From the NCBI GenBank assembly GCA_027627225.1, contig CM051036.1:40433926-40497925 (forward strand): 64,000 nt of DNA. Reading direction: 5' to 3'. Below are positions 48,001-57,479 of the stretch, piece by piece (the stretch's first letter is position 1; every line of letters begins with the position of its first letter). The notes under the pieces are model-generated. The model saw only the letters and a program-made list of their open reading frames with translations, was not told the origin of the DNA and made no database searches. This stretch comes from Congeria kusceri (Eukaryota; Mollusca; Bivalvia; Myida; Dreissenidae). The position numbers and the translations under genes are program-made.

Positions 48001-51000
48001 ATGTAAACCAATATGTTCTTCTTCCACGAGAAAAATATATTAAATTAGCTTTAAAAATCAAAAAGTTTAAGATTACTTTCCTCATTAAGATAAAAACTTC
48101 AAAGGCCTATACAGGCCGTCAGAAGAAACAGAAATCATTAGTTTTTACAGGAAACAGGACATATGTAACAATGACTATGCAACACTTTAGTGACAGTTCA
48201 GATAAACAAATCTACTAAAAACAAATAAGCAAATGTTCAGCACAAAAAAGTTTTTTTTTTTCTATATTCAATGCATACACACACACCTTAAACAATTTCA
48301 AGCAAGATTTTAATGTAATGTCATTTCGAATTGTTCATAAATAAGGCATCATAGATACACAACAAATATTTACAATACCACGGGCATTGCATACAAGCTA
48401 ACATGGAAAATGACTGTAGTAACCAGTAAATACCTGTTTATAAAGAATTAGTAAAGCCTGCGTTATTCTTTATTATATTCACTAGAAATAAAATGTCAGA
48501 CAACATACAAATATATTAGTGATATTGTCTCTTAAATTGGGTGTCAGTTCTCTTCTAAGGTAACTATAAATGAGTTGTGTCTTGGGAAAACCGGGCTTAA
48601 TTTATGTGCGTAAAGAGTCGTTCCAGATCAGCCTGAGCAGTCTGCACAGGCTGATCCGGAACGACACTTTCCGCTTTTATGGTATTTTCTGTTTCAAGGA
48701 AGTCTCTTTTAAACAGGACTGCACAAGCTGATCTGGGACAACACTTTACGTACACACATTAAGCCCGGTTTTTCCACAACACACCTCAAATACAAAACTA
48801 AATGTCAGTAAAAATGTTAGTAAATATTATCATTGATTATATGCAGCAAAGCTTCAGAAGACTTATTAAAATCTTCTACATTCAAAATGTTAGTCATATT
48901 TCTAACAGACACAAGTGCCAGAGACTGTCAGTTACATGGCCTCGTGTTCACAAAAGAATTAACTACAGGATCAAGATCAGTCTTAGCTAATCTTCTAGCT
49001 CAGCTGTGCAAATTATCAAAAACATCTTATATTGAAATAACTTTTTGTCTAGATAATATAACATGAAAAGTTAAGAGGTTTTGATTAAAATCTTCAAAAT
49101 TATCAGATTGCAAATGTATGCTAGGTGGAGTCCAGAAATATGTACAATGTATGTTTGACAAACAATTTAAACTGATCCAGATTTTTAGTGAATGCCATTT
49201 TTGGTGCCTCATCCTAAAATATCTGGCTAAAGTTCATCTTGAACCCGAAAATCAAGCTTAACATGTTTTGTGAACACGGGGCCAGTTGTGAATTCAAGTT
49301 GTGCTGTACTGACAATTGTGAACTTTCATACTAGAAAAAACGTGTTTTATTGCTAAATACTTAATTTCAGACCTTGATTTTTAACATACAAAACATGAAG
49401 ATCTGTTGTCATTTATAAATAACTGGACCATGTATTTCTCTCTGTATTTAAATTATCTAATAAACAAATACCGGTAAAGCAATTCAAACCTGGTTAGAAC
49501 CACCTGGCACTTGTGTCAATTAACAAAAAAATAAATAATTATGAATAATACATAGCAGAACCTTTCACCGACTAGTTTAAGAACTTATGGAATTAAAAAG
49601 AAATTGAATATGATAATGACTATGTGATAAAAGAAATAACTGTTTCATAATACTTATTCCCTTCTTGTTTGTACCTTTCAATTCTATAATTTTAATACAG
49701 AACCAAGGATTAGTGAAATTCTCTAGTATTTGACTTTTGAAACAAATGCTTGTTCAATGGTCAAATGTAAAACAAAGAGTGACATAATCATGTTAAATGT
49801 GTTTAAAAAGACTGCTTTAAAATTGACATTCAGTTTTATCCAAAACCATTTGCTGTGAAATAAGCTTGACACTGTCAAACACATAGAGGTCGTGGTGGCG
49901 TAGTGGATATGGTGTCCGCCTAGCGATCGGGAGGTCCCGGGTTCGATCCCCACTCTGGGAGCGTTCTTGAGATCTCCCCCAAAGACACCAAGTACTGGTT
50001 CTACCCAGGAAACGGACTCGAGAGTGTCTCAATAAGCCTAAGGCTTTCGATCCAATCGAGCTAAAATAAATAGGTTTAAACTAAACACAATGTATGTTGT
50101 AAAAGTTGTAATATGTCTTAAAATAAATGCTCTTTGACATTTATTAATAGCGAACATAATCTGAACATTGAAAAAATGTTTCATAATGCAGCTAACTGTC
50201 TTGCGCTGTTGCTAAAAACATCATAAGCAGGCTTATTTCTAGGAAAATATCTATATACATATTAGGTTTGTTTTTATGTTAACAAATTAAACATTAAGCA
50301 TTTTATGTTATTACTTGATGAACTTACATACTGTAACTGAAACAGAACACTGAACCTCCAATATTGATGTAAACACTAAGAACACAGAGTTATTAGGACC
50401 AACTGAGATACACATGACTTACTTTCAAGTCTCTTTTTCAGCCGTTCCTCTGCGTCGGCCAGTTCCTGTTTGGCCAAGGCGTATTCACGGTTGAAATGTG
50501 CATTGAGGGTGGAAATGCCTCCCTGAAAAAAGTCCATAGTTGCAATCTGGCTTTACAGTTACAAAATGTATGGTGATTTGTTTACAGATATGAAATTATA
50601 ATTTACAATGGTGTTTCTTACTCTTTACTTATTTCATTCTAATGATAAAATGATGCCATCCTGAAACAAGACGGCCAAGATGGCCCTAGGTCGCTCACCT
50701 GAGTGTAAAGCATAATAATGGCTTTTAACAAAAGATTGTTTAAGATTTCAATATAGCCATATAAGGAAAACTGTCCCGCCCCCGGCGGCCATTATTTTTA
50801 ACGAATGAAAATAAATTATAAGGAATTTGGTAGACGGTCACCCAAGGAACATGTATGTGAAATTATTTGAAATGTAGTCAGTGGTTTCAGACAAGAAGAT
50901 TTTTTAAAGTTTTCAATAAAGCCATATAAGGAAAACTGCCCCGCCCCCTGGCGGCCATGTTTTCTAACAAATCAAAATGATTTCAAAGAATATGATAGAG

Positions 51001-54000
51001 GGTCACCCAAGGAGCATTTCTGTGAAATTATTTTGAAATCCAGCCAGTCGTTTCAGACTAGACGATTTTTAAAGTTTTCAATATAGCCATATAAGGGAAA
51101 CTGCCCCGCCCCCTGGTAGCCATGTTTTTTAACAAATCAAAATGATTTCAAGGAATTTAGTAGAGGGTCACCCAAGGACCAATTCTGTGAAATTATTTTG
51201 AAATCCAGTCAGTGGTTTCAGACTAGAAGATTTTTAAAGTTTTCAATATAGTTATATAAGGAAAACTGGCCCGCCCCCCCGGCGGCCATGTTTTGCAACG
51301 AATCAATTTGATTTCAAGGACTTTGGTAGAGGGTCACCCATGGAATATTTCTGTGAAATTATTTTAAAATCCAGCCAGTGGTTTCAGACAAGAAGATTTT
51401 TAAAGTTTTCAATATAGCCATATAAGGAAAACTGCCCCGCCCCCTGGTGGCCATGTTTTTAAACAAATCAAAATGACTTGAAGGATTTTGGTAGAGGGTC
51501 ACCCAAGGAGCATTTCTGTGAAAACTATTTTCAAATCCAGCCAGTGGTTTCTGACAAGAAGATTTTTTAAGTTTTCCCGTTTTTAAGCTTTTGGTTGCCA
51601 TGACAACCAGAGTTTTCAATATATTTAAACAAATTGAAGAAATTTGGTAAAGGACCATCCCAGGAACATTCCTGCCAAGTTTGGTTAGAATGCCCCTAGT
51701 GGTTTCGGAGAAGAAGTTGTTTGAAGTAAAATGCTGAAGACGGACGCCGGACACAGACTGACCACAATAAAAAGTTCGAAATCGTAAATAATCTGTTATT
51801 CACTTGTTTGCAGTGTTTGACCATTGGTTTTACAAGAGTCAGGCATGTATGATATCGTTCTCATTCACATCAGACATGTTAATATTATGAGTCCCAGTGA
51901 CGTAATGGATAAGGTGTCTGCCTTCCAATCAGAAGATTGTGAGTTTGGTCCCTGCTTTGGAAGCATTTAAATGATTTTTCTCAAATGACAACTACCCAGA
52001 AAACAGACTCAAAAGTGTATCAATATGCCTTAGACACAATAGAGCTACAAGAAATAGGTTTAAACTAAATTGTTCGTGCAACAATCTTCATACAAAACAT
52101 GGATAAACATTTGTTAACTAATGCACCTATCAATATCAGGGGGGAGCGGCGGGGGAGTGGTCAGATTTTAGATCCCGGTAATATTGCCCCCCCCCCGGCC
52201 ATTTGATACACCAAACATCTCCCACTGTGGGGATTTAGAAAAAAATGCTCGGCTCAGTGGTGGGGAATGAAACCCCAAAAATTACTAGAATTGTCACATG
52301 AGTGACGGATATACCCCCACAATATGGCCTTGTCACAAAACTATGGCATCCATTCGAAAGAAATAGACAGAGAGAGAATTCTTTAATTTTGGAGCCATAA
52401 CTCTGTCAACATTTAGTGGTTTGTAACCAAAGTTGAACTTGATCTGTATTTTATGATGTTACACCTATGTACCAAAAATAATTTAAATATGTGAAGCCTT
52501 TCAAGAGTTATTGTCCATGTTTTTCGGAAATTAAAGTCAAAAAGGGGGGCCATAACTGTGTCAAAATTTAGTGGTTTGTAACCAAAGTCAAACTTGACCT
52601 GTATATTATGATGCTACACATGTGTACCAATAATTATATAAATATGTCAAGCCATTGTTGAGTTATCGTCAGGAAACCATGTTTTTAGGGAATTTATGTC
52701 AAATAACGGGCCATAACTCTGTCAAAATTTAGTGGTTTATAACCAAAGTCGAACATGACCCGTATTTTATGATGCTACACATGTATACCAAGAATTATTT
52801 GAATATGTCAAGCCAATCTTGAGTTATCGTCCGGAAATCATGTTTTTAGGGAATTTAAAGTCGAAAAGGGGTCATAACTCTGTCAAAATTTAGTGGTTTG
52901 TAACCAACATCGAACTTGACTTGTATTCTATGATGTTACACATGTGTACCAAAAATTATTTGAATATGTCAAGCCTTTCTTGAGTTATCATCCTGAAACC
53001 AACAGACCGACAGACCGACAAGCTCACTCCTTTATACCCCCCCCCCAAACTTCGTTTGTGGGGGTATAATAAAAATTTCTCAAATTCCCCTGGGTCAGCC
53101 CGACCATGATAGATGCATAAACTGGATACACATTTGTTCACATAAACTGGATAAACATTTGTTAACATAAACTGGATAAAGATTTGTTAACATATGCTGA
53201 GTTACCCTGTATTTCTCATATCTCCGCAGCAGCCCTTTAACATGATCCAACGTGCCTGTTTCCTTCAACTCTATCTGGTCTCGAAGAATTATGTTTTGTT
53301 CAATACTGCCAACAGTTAAGAACTTAGAAAGATAAGACAAAATCCCTGCGATATATCAAACATTATCAGTAACCAGTACATAAGCCAATATTTATAGAAC
53401 TATTTTGTGGTCTTCCAAATTATGGACACCTAGAATGATACATAGCAAATGTATCATATACCGCATATGCAGCAATGTCCTAAGCATATCTTTTTTGACA
53501 AACAATGTTTGGTATGGATCAACTGCAAACAGTCAAACAAACATTTTAATATTTAGAAAAAAAAAATCAGGCTTATTTTAAATTATTTTTAACAGTTTTC
53601 AACAACACATCTATACATTTATTTTCAACACAATAACTTTACATGTTTTTCTAATAACCTTGATAATGTTTGGTAAAAGGATACAGCTCTGCATAACGCT
53701 TTTCATACTCATCCAATGTCATCTTTCTTGTTTTAATTCTTAGCTGAAATATAACAGATTCGGGATGGTTAATGAGTGCAAATCGATGACTCAATACACA
53801 GCTGTAATCATAATTCGTATGTAAAATATAAACAGTGACCACAATTTTGCCATTGTTAGTGTATAACAAGAAAATCAATACTGAAAAAAACACAATTTGC
53901 AATTGCTTAGCAATAATCTTACCTCCAAGATTTTAATTCTTTCTGTTCGTTCTTTCTCTTCCTCTTGTTTCTTGGCATGCTCCTTTTTCTCCCGATACGT

Positions 54001-54516
54001 CAGCTGGCCATGGCGACAAGATTCTGCTGAAGCAGCCCTCCTGGCTTGTTCTTTTGCAGCTGTATATTAAAATAAACAATTTATGAATTAATATAAAGAA
54101 ATCAGCCAGGTGCTAGACAACATGACACAAATAATAGCATTATTCTTATGCAACAATAAGTTATAGAATTAATGTTTTATTTGCATAACGCCAAAACAAG
54201 ATTGCAATACTTCGGGACATATAAAATAGCTTCAAATCTAATAAAGTAATACAAATCTCCTTAAAAAACTTGCCAAGTTTGATCATTTTACTATTCAACT
54301 GTGTTTGATTAAACCAATATTTTATAAATACATGAACACAAGAAAAATAATTTCACCTTCTTGAACAGTTGGTCGAAGTTTTGCTTTTCTGCTCCATTTA
54401 GTATAGTCGGTGAAGGTAACATCAAACTGTGTACCAAGCTGCTGAAGAAGTTCATCGTTCTCAAACTGAGACCGATCTATCCGGCTGGTGGCACGCTTTC
54501 CCCAACTGGCAGCCAT
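36012..54516 (-). CDS. C20orf96: C20orf96-like coiled-coil protein (11 coding exons)
   Basis: Function unknown; the human protein is uncharacterised and belongs to a coiled-coil class (DUF4515-like) that includes several cilium-associated proteins. Exons, 5' to 3' on minus: 54516-54357, 54059-53923, 53743-53659, 53345-53206, 50522-50423, 47702-47623, 47039-46962, 38106-38005, 37692-37627, 37236-37094, 36072-36012. Together 1152 nt, 383 residues, every junction GT-AG and in frame. Residues ~54-100 and ~175-360 are charged, heptad-like coiled coil. Residues 128-174 contain ILSYLSKFLTVGSIEQNIIL and GLLRRYEKYR. The C-terminus (365-383) is CTPDMDVVLDIPTQEWLPI, which, from memory, matches the end of human C20orf96. 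The start ATG directly follows a tatctag acceptor, so an untranslated (or further coding) exon lies upstream. Confidence 0.8.
36240..36615. mobile_element. Two degenerate tRNA-derived fragments in intron 10
   Basis: A box-B-like 'gggttcgaatcac' on plus (about 36289) with an upstream 'tagtgctgtggtaag' A-box-like part, and a box-B-like 'tggttcgaatcctgcc' on minus (about 36611-36596). These look like remnants of SINE heads in opposite orientation; no intact cloverleaf is possible. Confidence 0.35.
36652..36722. repeat. 36-bp direct duplication
   Basis: Two head-to-tail copies starting 'ttgatgggtgtttttgttat' at 36652 and 36688, essentially identical. Confidence 0.9.
37094..37236 (-). CDS. C20orf96: C20orf96-like exon 10
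   Basis: Residues 317-363 plus two bases, EIELHKKQQEELQKQN onward, ending FFLYQQ. Donor AA/gtatgt, acceptor tattttcag. Heptad-like coiled coil followed by the conserved RDPKTN segment. Confidence 0.85.
37341..37394. repeat. 27-bp direct duplication
   Basis: Two copies beginning 'ctttaatcgccccatgctag' at 37341 and 37368, in intron 9. Confidence 0.9.
37627..37692 (-). CDS. C20orf96: C20orf96-like exon 9
   Basis: Residues 295-316, SAIEMMHPSLKDMALQNMVM, KK; exactly 22 codons, phase 0 at both ends, acceptor cttgcag and donor gtaagc. Confidence 0.85.
38005..38106 (-). CDS. C20orf96: C20orf96-like exon 8
   Basis: Residues 261-294, EDQEELEHITRTELSKYEKE onward; 34 codons, phase 0 both ends, acceptor tcacag and donor gtactt. 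Its acceptor and first six coding bases form part of the tandem repeat at 38101-38338. Confidence 0.88.
38101..38338. repeat. 38-bp minisatellite that includes the exon 8 splice acceptor
   Basis: Units of 38 bp start at 38101, 38139, 38177, 38215, 38253 and 38291 ('gtcttcctgtgatccaaaaa', 'taacaagcaatcaaaatg'). The first unit is the real exon/intron junction: on minus it reads ...ggatcacag/GAAGAC. Sequence of the same kind reappears at about 44668-44735, beyond a 6.3-kb composite insertion, so the array was longer before it was split. Confidence 0.9.
38480..39470 (-). repeat. M monomer array, seven units of about 140 bp
   Basis: Units share 'ctatttttagtaacagtgac', 'cttgaccccaccca(c/a)ccc', 'atgcaatcccaag' and 'gaggtctcgatataaggta'. 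This is the reverse of the array inside H3 at 21165-21985. Confidence 0.85.
39471..40668. other. Intron 7 interior; partial X fragment at about 40208-40510
   Basis: 40208-40510 (plus orientation) starts 'ctaggtgagctatcctacta' and continues as X monomer sequence ('aacttcaaaactacataagt', 'atcaactctagtatcagg'). The remainder is unremarkable. Confidence 0.5.
40744..41655. mobile_element. hAT-like element with 8-bp target duplication (912 bp)
   Basis: GTTAAAAT occurs exactly at both borders (40736-40743 and 41656-41663). The right end, reversed, is TAGGGATGGCAACGAATACC, a hAT-type terminus. The left end keeps only TAG before 'aatattc', so it is damaged. Sub-terminal regions on both sides are rich in 'attcgaatattcgaat' palindromic words. 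No transposase. Confidence 0.85.
41955..42135. mobile_element. Family T MITE, most intact copy (181 bp)
   Basis: Ends GCGTGTCGTGGGAAAACCGG and its inverted partner (cggggtttcccacgacacgc), with a second inverted layer 'gcgtaaagtgtc'/'gacactttacgc'. The element is nearly one long imperfect palindrome. Confidence 0.85.
42264..42562. mobile_element. Short TIR element (hAT-MITE-like)
   Basis: The left end CAGGCGCGGTACCAGGATTT and the reversed right end TAGGCGGATTTAGAAG share 'AGGCG' and 'GATTT'. No clear target duplication. Identification is tentative. Confidence 0.4.
43107..43785 (+). mobile_element. Family Z element, copy 3 (shortest)
   Basis: Start 'ccaaaatgctgacaacgtag', matching blocks 'catgccagtcaacaa' and 'actgactcgtagcctgcaaa', and a decayed terminal hairpin (ccgttggc, gccacgag). 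About 680 bp. Confidence 0.65.
44736..45869. other. Intron 7, unique-looking part
   Basis: Overlapping open frames on both strands at 44780-45100 have no recognisable product and no splice sites in phase with the gene. Nothing else is seen. Confidence 0.4.
45870..46609. repeat. 46-bp minisatellite, about 16 units
   Basis: The unit starts 'ggtaatgaaatgcacgatct', continues 'tttgctcaatttccagtctt' and ends 'taaaaa'. Units are 90-100% alike. It lies in intron 7, about 350 bp 3' (in gene sense) of exon 7, and each unit carries a 'tttccag'-like word on the plus strand only, so it does not offer acceptors to the minus-strand gene. Confidence 0.95.
46668..46867. mobile_element. Family T MITE, copy with altered left end
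   Basis: Contains 'gcacaggctaatccgggatg', 'gcggaaagtgccatcctgaa' and the right end 'ggttttcccacgatgtacctc'. The usual left GTGTCGTGGG terminus is missing. Confidence 0.75.
46962..47039 (-). CDS. C20orf96: C20orf96-like exon 7
   Basis: Residues 235-260, DKEYPVKAMIISNLQKEFQT onward; 26 codons, phase 0 both ends, acceptor tgttccag and donor gtaagg. Confidence 0.88.
47623..47702 (-). CDS. C20orf96: C20orf96-like exon 6
   Basis: Residues 208-234, KIEHEVDELDKKLKMKQEEL onward, coiled coil with clear heptads. Acceptor atttcag, donor gtattg. Confidence 0.88.
47703..48571. other. Intron 5, AT-rich, no feature seen
   Basis: The plus-strand open frame at 47868-48218 is lysine-rich because of A-richness and has no recognisable content. 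Confidence 0.4.
48572..48786. mobile_element. Family T MITE, full-length copy (215 bp)
   Basis: Left GAGTTGTGTCTTGGGAAAAC and right 'ggtttttccacaacacacctc' are inverted. Inner 'gcacaggctgatccggaacg' and 'gacactttccgc' match the other copies. Confidence 0.85.
48937..49284 (+). mobile_element. Family U MITE, copy 2 (348 bp)
   Basis: Left TGGCCTCGTGTTCACAAAA and right ttttgtgaacacggggcca are inverted with one difference. Opposite orientation to copy 1 at 10111-10461. Confidence 0.8.
49285..49886. other. Intron 5, no feature seen
   Basis: AT-rich sequence without recognisable elements. Confidence 0.4.
49887..50084 (+). mobile_element. tRNA-derived SINE, good copy
   Basis: The head has an A-box-like 'tggcgtagtggatatgg' and a perfect B box 'ggttcgatccc' (about 49940-49950). 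A tRNA-unrelated body follows ('ctacccaggaaacggactcg', 'agagtgtctcaataagcct'), ending 'aaataggtttaaactaaa'. A diverged copy lies at 51889-52069. Confidence 0.85.
50423..50522 (-). CDS. C20orf96: C20orf96-like exon 5
   Basis: Residues 175-207 plus one base, GGISTLNAHFNREYALAKQE onward. Acceptor cttttttcag, donor gtaagt. Confidence 0.88.
50665..51775 (-). mobile_element. Family H element H6 (Q monomers), reversed
   Basis: On plus it starts with the H tail reversed ('acaagacggccaagatggcc', 'ctaggtcgctcacctgag'), followed by about six Q monomers of ~165 bp ('ggtagagggtcacccaagga', 'ccagccagtggtttcagac', 'ccgccccctggcggccatg'). It ends near 'gacggacgccggacacagac' without a head hairpin. It lies within intron 4. 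Confidence 0.75.
51889..52069 (+). mobile_element. tRNA-derived SINE, diverged copy
   Basis: Same body and 3' end as 49887-50084 ('ctacccagaaaacagactc', 'aaataggtttaaactaaa'); the B box is degraded to 'agtttggtccc'. Confidence 0.75.
52296..53068. mobile_element. Family Y element with TATACCCCC hairpin end
   Basis: Four monomers of about 158 bp ('cataactctgtcaaaattta', 'gtggtttgtaaccaaagtc', 'atgatgctacacatgtgtac') lie between 'gatatacccccacaa' at the left and a hairpin at 53033-53068 (TATACCCCC...CAAAC, loop ttc, GTTTGTGGGGGTATA). The stretch 52140-52290 before it is rich in C and G runs and is probably another repeat. Confidence 0.7.
53116..53193. repeat. 25-bp tandem repeat, three units
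   Basis: Units starting 'cataaactggataaacattt' at 53116, 53141 and 53166, ending nine bases before exon 4's donor region. A related half unit ('catggataaacatttgttaa') is at about 52100, on the other side of the Y element, so the array was probably split by that insertion. Confidence 0.85.
53206..53345 (-). CDS. C20orf96: C20orf96-like exon 4
   Basis: Residues 128-174: ILSYLSKFLTVGSIEQNIIL then RDQIELKETGTLDHVK and GLLRRYEKYR. Acceptor tatcgcag, donor gtaact. The most conserved-looking internal region. Confidence 0.88.
53659..53743 (-). CDS. C20orf96: C20orf96-like exon 3
   Basis: Residues 100-127 plus one base, LRIKTRKMTLDEYEKRYAEL onward. Acceptor tatttcag, donor gttatt (weak). The first residue continues exon 2 in phase 0. 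Confidence 0.85.
53923..54059 (-). CDS. C20orf96: C20orf96-like exon 2
   Basis: Residues 54-99: AAKEQARRAASAESCRHGQL, TYREKKEHAKK, then a Glu/Arg/Lys-rich helix ending RIKILE. Acceptor atacag, donor gtaaga. Confidence 0.88.
54357..54516 (-). CDS. C20orf96: C20orf96-like exon 1 (first coding)
   Basis: Residues 1-53 plus one base: MAASWGKRATSRIDRSQFEN onward, ending TVQE. The donor is G/gtgaaa. The ATG is the first codon after a tatctag acceptor; if that acceptor is used, translation could also start in an unseen upstream exon. Confidence 0.78.
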
Positions 54517-54585
54517 CTAGATAAAACAGAAATGTAGGCAAAATAGCCAGAGAACTGATACAAATTTCCTTGATGTTGTAATATA

Positions 54586-55261
54586 CAGTGCTCCAGATAA
54601 ATATTTGTACTGGGCGTAAATGTACGCTTACTTCTGAAATTTGGGAGTAAATGTACATTCACTTTAGAATTTGTGTTGGTAAAATGTACACTCTGCGTAG
54701 GTTTGTGAGGTACATTTACATCCAACAATACATTACAATATCGATATGAGCAGAAGACCAGAGTATTAAACAATGTCATTTGAATACAATAATGTTAGAA
54801 GAAAGAATTCTAAACATTTTAAGACTCTACTGCTAACTACTGAATATATCCAGTGTTTTCTTAGGGCCAATTTGGGGCCGAAATTCGGCCCCATTCCCCT
54901 GCTAAAAAAGTGTATATTTTTCCCTTATACTTGCCTTAAAATTACCCTCAGAATGTAATTTATTTTGAAAAAACTTTGACCAAAATCGGACAAAAATGAC
55001 TAAGATAGATGCATTTTCGTAATCAATCCCAGCAATTTTTCATCAAACCAAGTAAGTGCATAACCTAAGCTATCATTTGTTGCAAAACAATTAATTAATT
55101 CCTCTTTTGCCGTAAAATTCCCCATCTGTCATCCAGTCACCTATGTACGCAAACATCCATAAAATTGTGCGTAAATGTACACCCAAATTTTTTTTTCCTC
55201 TGCGTATCTTCCAATTATTTGTGCGTAATTTACGTGTGTACGCACCTAATCTAGGCCTCTG
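54586..55261. mobile_element. TIR element with 6-bp target duplication (676 bp)
   Basis: AATATA abuts both ends (54580-54585 and 55262-55267). Left CAGTGCTCCAGATAAA and reversed right CAGAGGCCTAGATTAG are imperfect inverted repeats. Sub-terminal 'gcgtaaatgtac' words occur at both sides, and 'ggccgaaattcggcc' (a perfect palindrome) lies inside near 54878. No transposase frame. The CAG...CTG ends suggest hAT, but a 6-bp duplication would be short for that group. Confidence 0.7.
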
Positions 55262-55267
55262 AATATA

Positions 55268-57479
55268 GAAATTACATCTTAATTGTCTGAACATTTTTAT
55301 TCTAAAAAGTTTCAAGAACAATTTTCAAATGTGATACATGTATTACTATATTAAATACCATTCATATAATTTAATACAATCAATTTGTAAATAGACAATT
55401 CCTTAGATATGAAGGACTTTTTCTGTTTTTGGGGACAGGGTGTTCGCAATACATTTTGTAAAGAAGAACTAACAAATGCAGAATGATATAAATGCAACAT
55501 TTTAGAAAATAGAATTTTTAAATATTAGACTTAGTTATTCTGTCTTTATAACACCTGGTTTGTGTGACAGAATTGCCCCAGTTTGCTATACTTGTTTCTC
55601 AAAAATTATTCTAAAATGGTAATAACACTATATTTTGTTATAAAAAAGAGATTTTGTAATTGAGAGTGTACTGTTAATAGTCAAAACATGCTACTGAATA
55701 TACTGGTAATATAACAACGTGGGTATGATGGACAGCACATGTTCTGTAAAACACACAATTGTGTGTAGATTGACACTGCAAGTATATATGAAGTGGAGGA
55801 GTTGTAACTGAACATTGCTATGGAATATGTTAACTTTATGTACATAATTTTATCACACAATGTAAATGATAACCATCATATTTTATTTAGTAAAGGATTT
55901 GATAGAAAAAGAAAGTAGCCCGGAAGTAGACTGTTGCTTAAAAAGGATGCTTTTAAAACACAGAGCAAATATTTCTTCTTCTAATAAGCTCTTTCAAAAT
56001 TATTATCACATAAAATAATTGTGTTTTAACTTTTGAACCTACATTGTAACATTTTATGCTGAAGATGTAATTTATCTTAAAAATACACATCACTGAAAAT
56101 CATGATAACTGAATTTGAACTCGAGAAGCTATATATTGAGGTGAAATAATACTGAGCACCTGGGGAGGACTGAACCTGGATCTCTGGCATGAGGTGGAGA
56201 CTTGTAAAGATATTGACAAAGAGCTAGCCCGACAGAGATATTATTGGAAGTTCCAATCACTGCACTCCTCCCCCTTTTAATTTTTCAGCGACCAGGCATA
56301 TTTGTGCCTTGCATCCGCATGGGCCCAATACATTAACCTTTTATCTGGAATGATCAATCTAGTGGTATTAAACCTTTAATGTATAAAGCAATTAAGATTT
56401 AGGATTTAAAATCATATTACTTGACTTTTTTTTATAAAACCAACAAAAATATGTTTGAAGTGGGCAATTTAATATGAAAATCAAAAGATAAACAATTACT
56501 GCGAAAATAGAGATAACATGAGAATAAAGATGCCGAATGTATGTCAGACTGACTGACTTTTGACACCACTGAGGTGAGATAGGAGAATTCGGGAATCCTG
56601 ATGATGACATCATTTTCTTGCATGCGCTTCAGCTGGTAGTCAAATGGGCGGCTATATTGTTATTGTTAACATAAGATGAAACGTAACTGAAATACTAGAT
56701 AGAGAAGCCGGTTTGAGGTATATATGTAAAAAAAATAAAGATTGAAATCTCGACTAGATCCGCACAAAATACCGATGGAAAAATGGAGCCGCCATGTGAC
56801 AAACTGCGTGAACTGGCCGAAATATGAATTTCGCCAGATTTGATTCTTTTACCACCTGGGGAGGAATAAACCTGGGTCTCCGGATTGAGGCAAATACTGT
56901 AATCATGTCGCTAAATAGCTAGCCCAATAGACTGAATAGCGAGACTGTTAAAATTGTCTTGTGTATCACTCCGTTGATGAGATGAATGTTAAATGATTAA
57001 CTAGCACGTATTTTCGGTGGCAAAATAGAAAATGCGGGAGATTGTTAGTTAAATACTCATAATGTATACATATATTTTTGTTACCGTGAATGTTCTTTAC
57101 CGTCTTAAATGCCAAACTACATGTTTCATTACTTTTTTCTATACAAAAGTGCCTGTGTTTACATTTATATGAAGTTAACTGACAAAATTGTCGGCCATAT
57201 TGTTTACGTTTCTTTGGTGACCTTCAATTTGAAGAGTATTCTAAACGAGTCAAAGCGGTCACAAACCCAATCGGGCTACATTTAGATTTTCACGGTGCGT
57301 GTATTGATGTACAGCAAATTCCGCATATACAGTAAAATTATATAGACCAGGTGAATTATTGTTTATTAAAAAGTAGAAAAGCAAATAACAATCTATGATA
57401 AAAGTATGATTATGTATATCCATAGTGGCTTTCAGCCAGATCTTTACAATCGGGAACCAGAATACCTGATCCTATGCCT
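55268..57479. other. 5' flank of the C20orf96-like gene
   Basis: A promoter and untranslated first exon are expected here but cannot be placed. Two related patches, at about 56155-56245 and 56855-56940 ('acctggggaggactgaacct', 'gagctagcccg'), look like reversed degenerate tRNA-derived SINE heads. The minus-strand frame beginning MQENDVIIRIPEFSYL at 56623 is a possible but unsupported upstream exon. Confidence 0.4.

Noticed and set aside
49887..49960. A functional tRNA on the plus strand
   Set aside because: The B box is perfect, but a SINE body and tail follow, and a second diverged copy shares that body.
56432..56623. An upstream coding exon of the C20orf96-like gene (frame MQENDVIIRIPEF...)
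   Set aside because: It looks somewhat protein-like, but I find no convincing donor in phase with the acceptor before the ATG at 54516.
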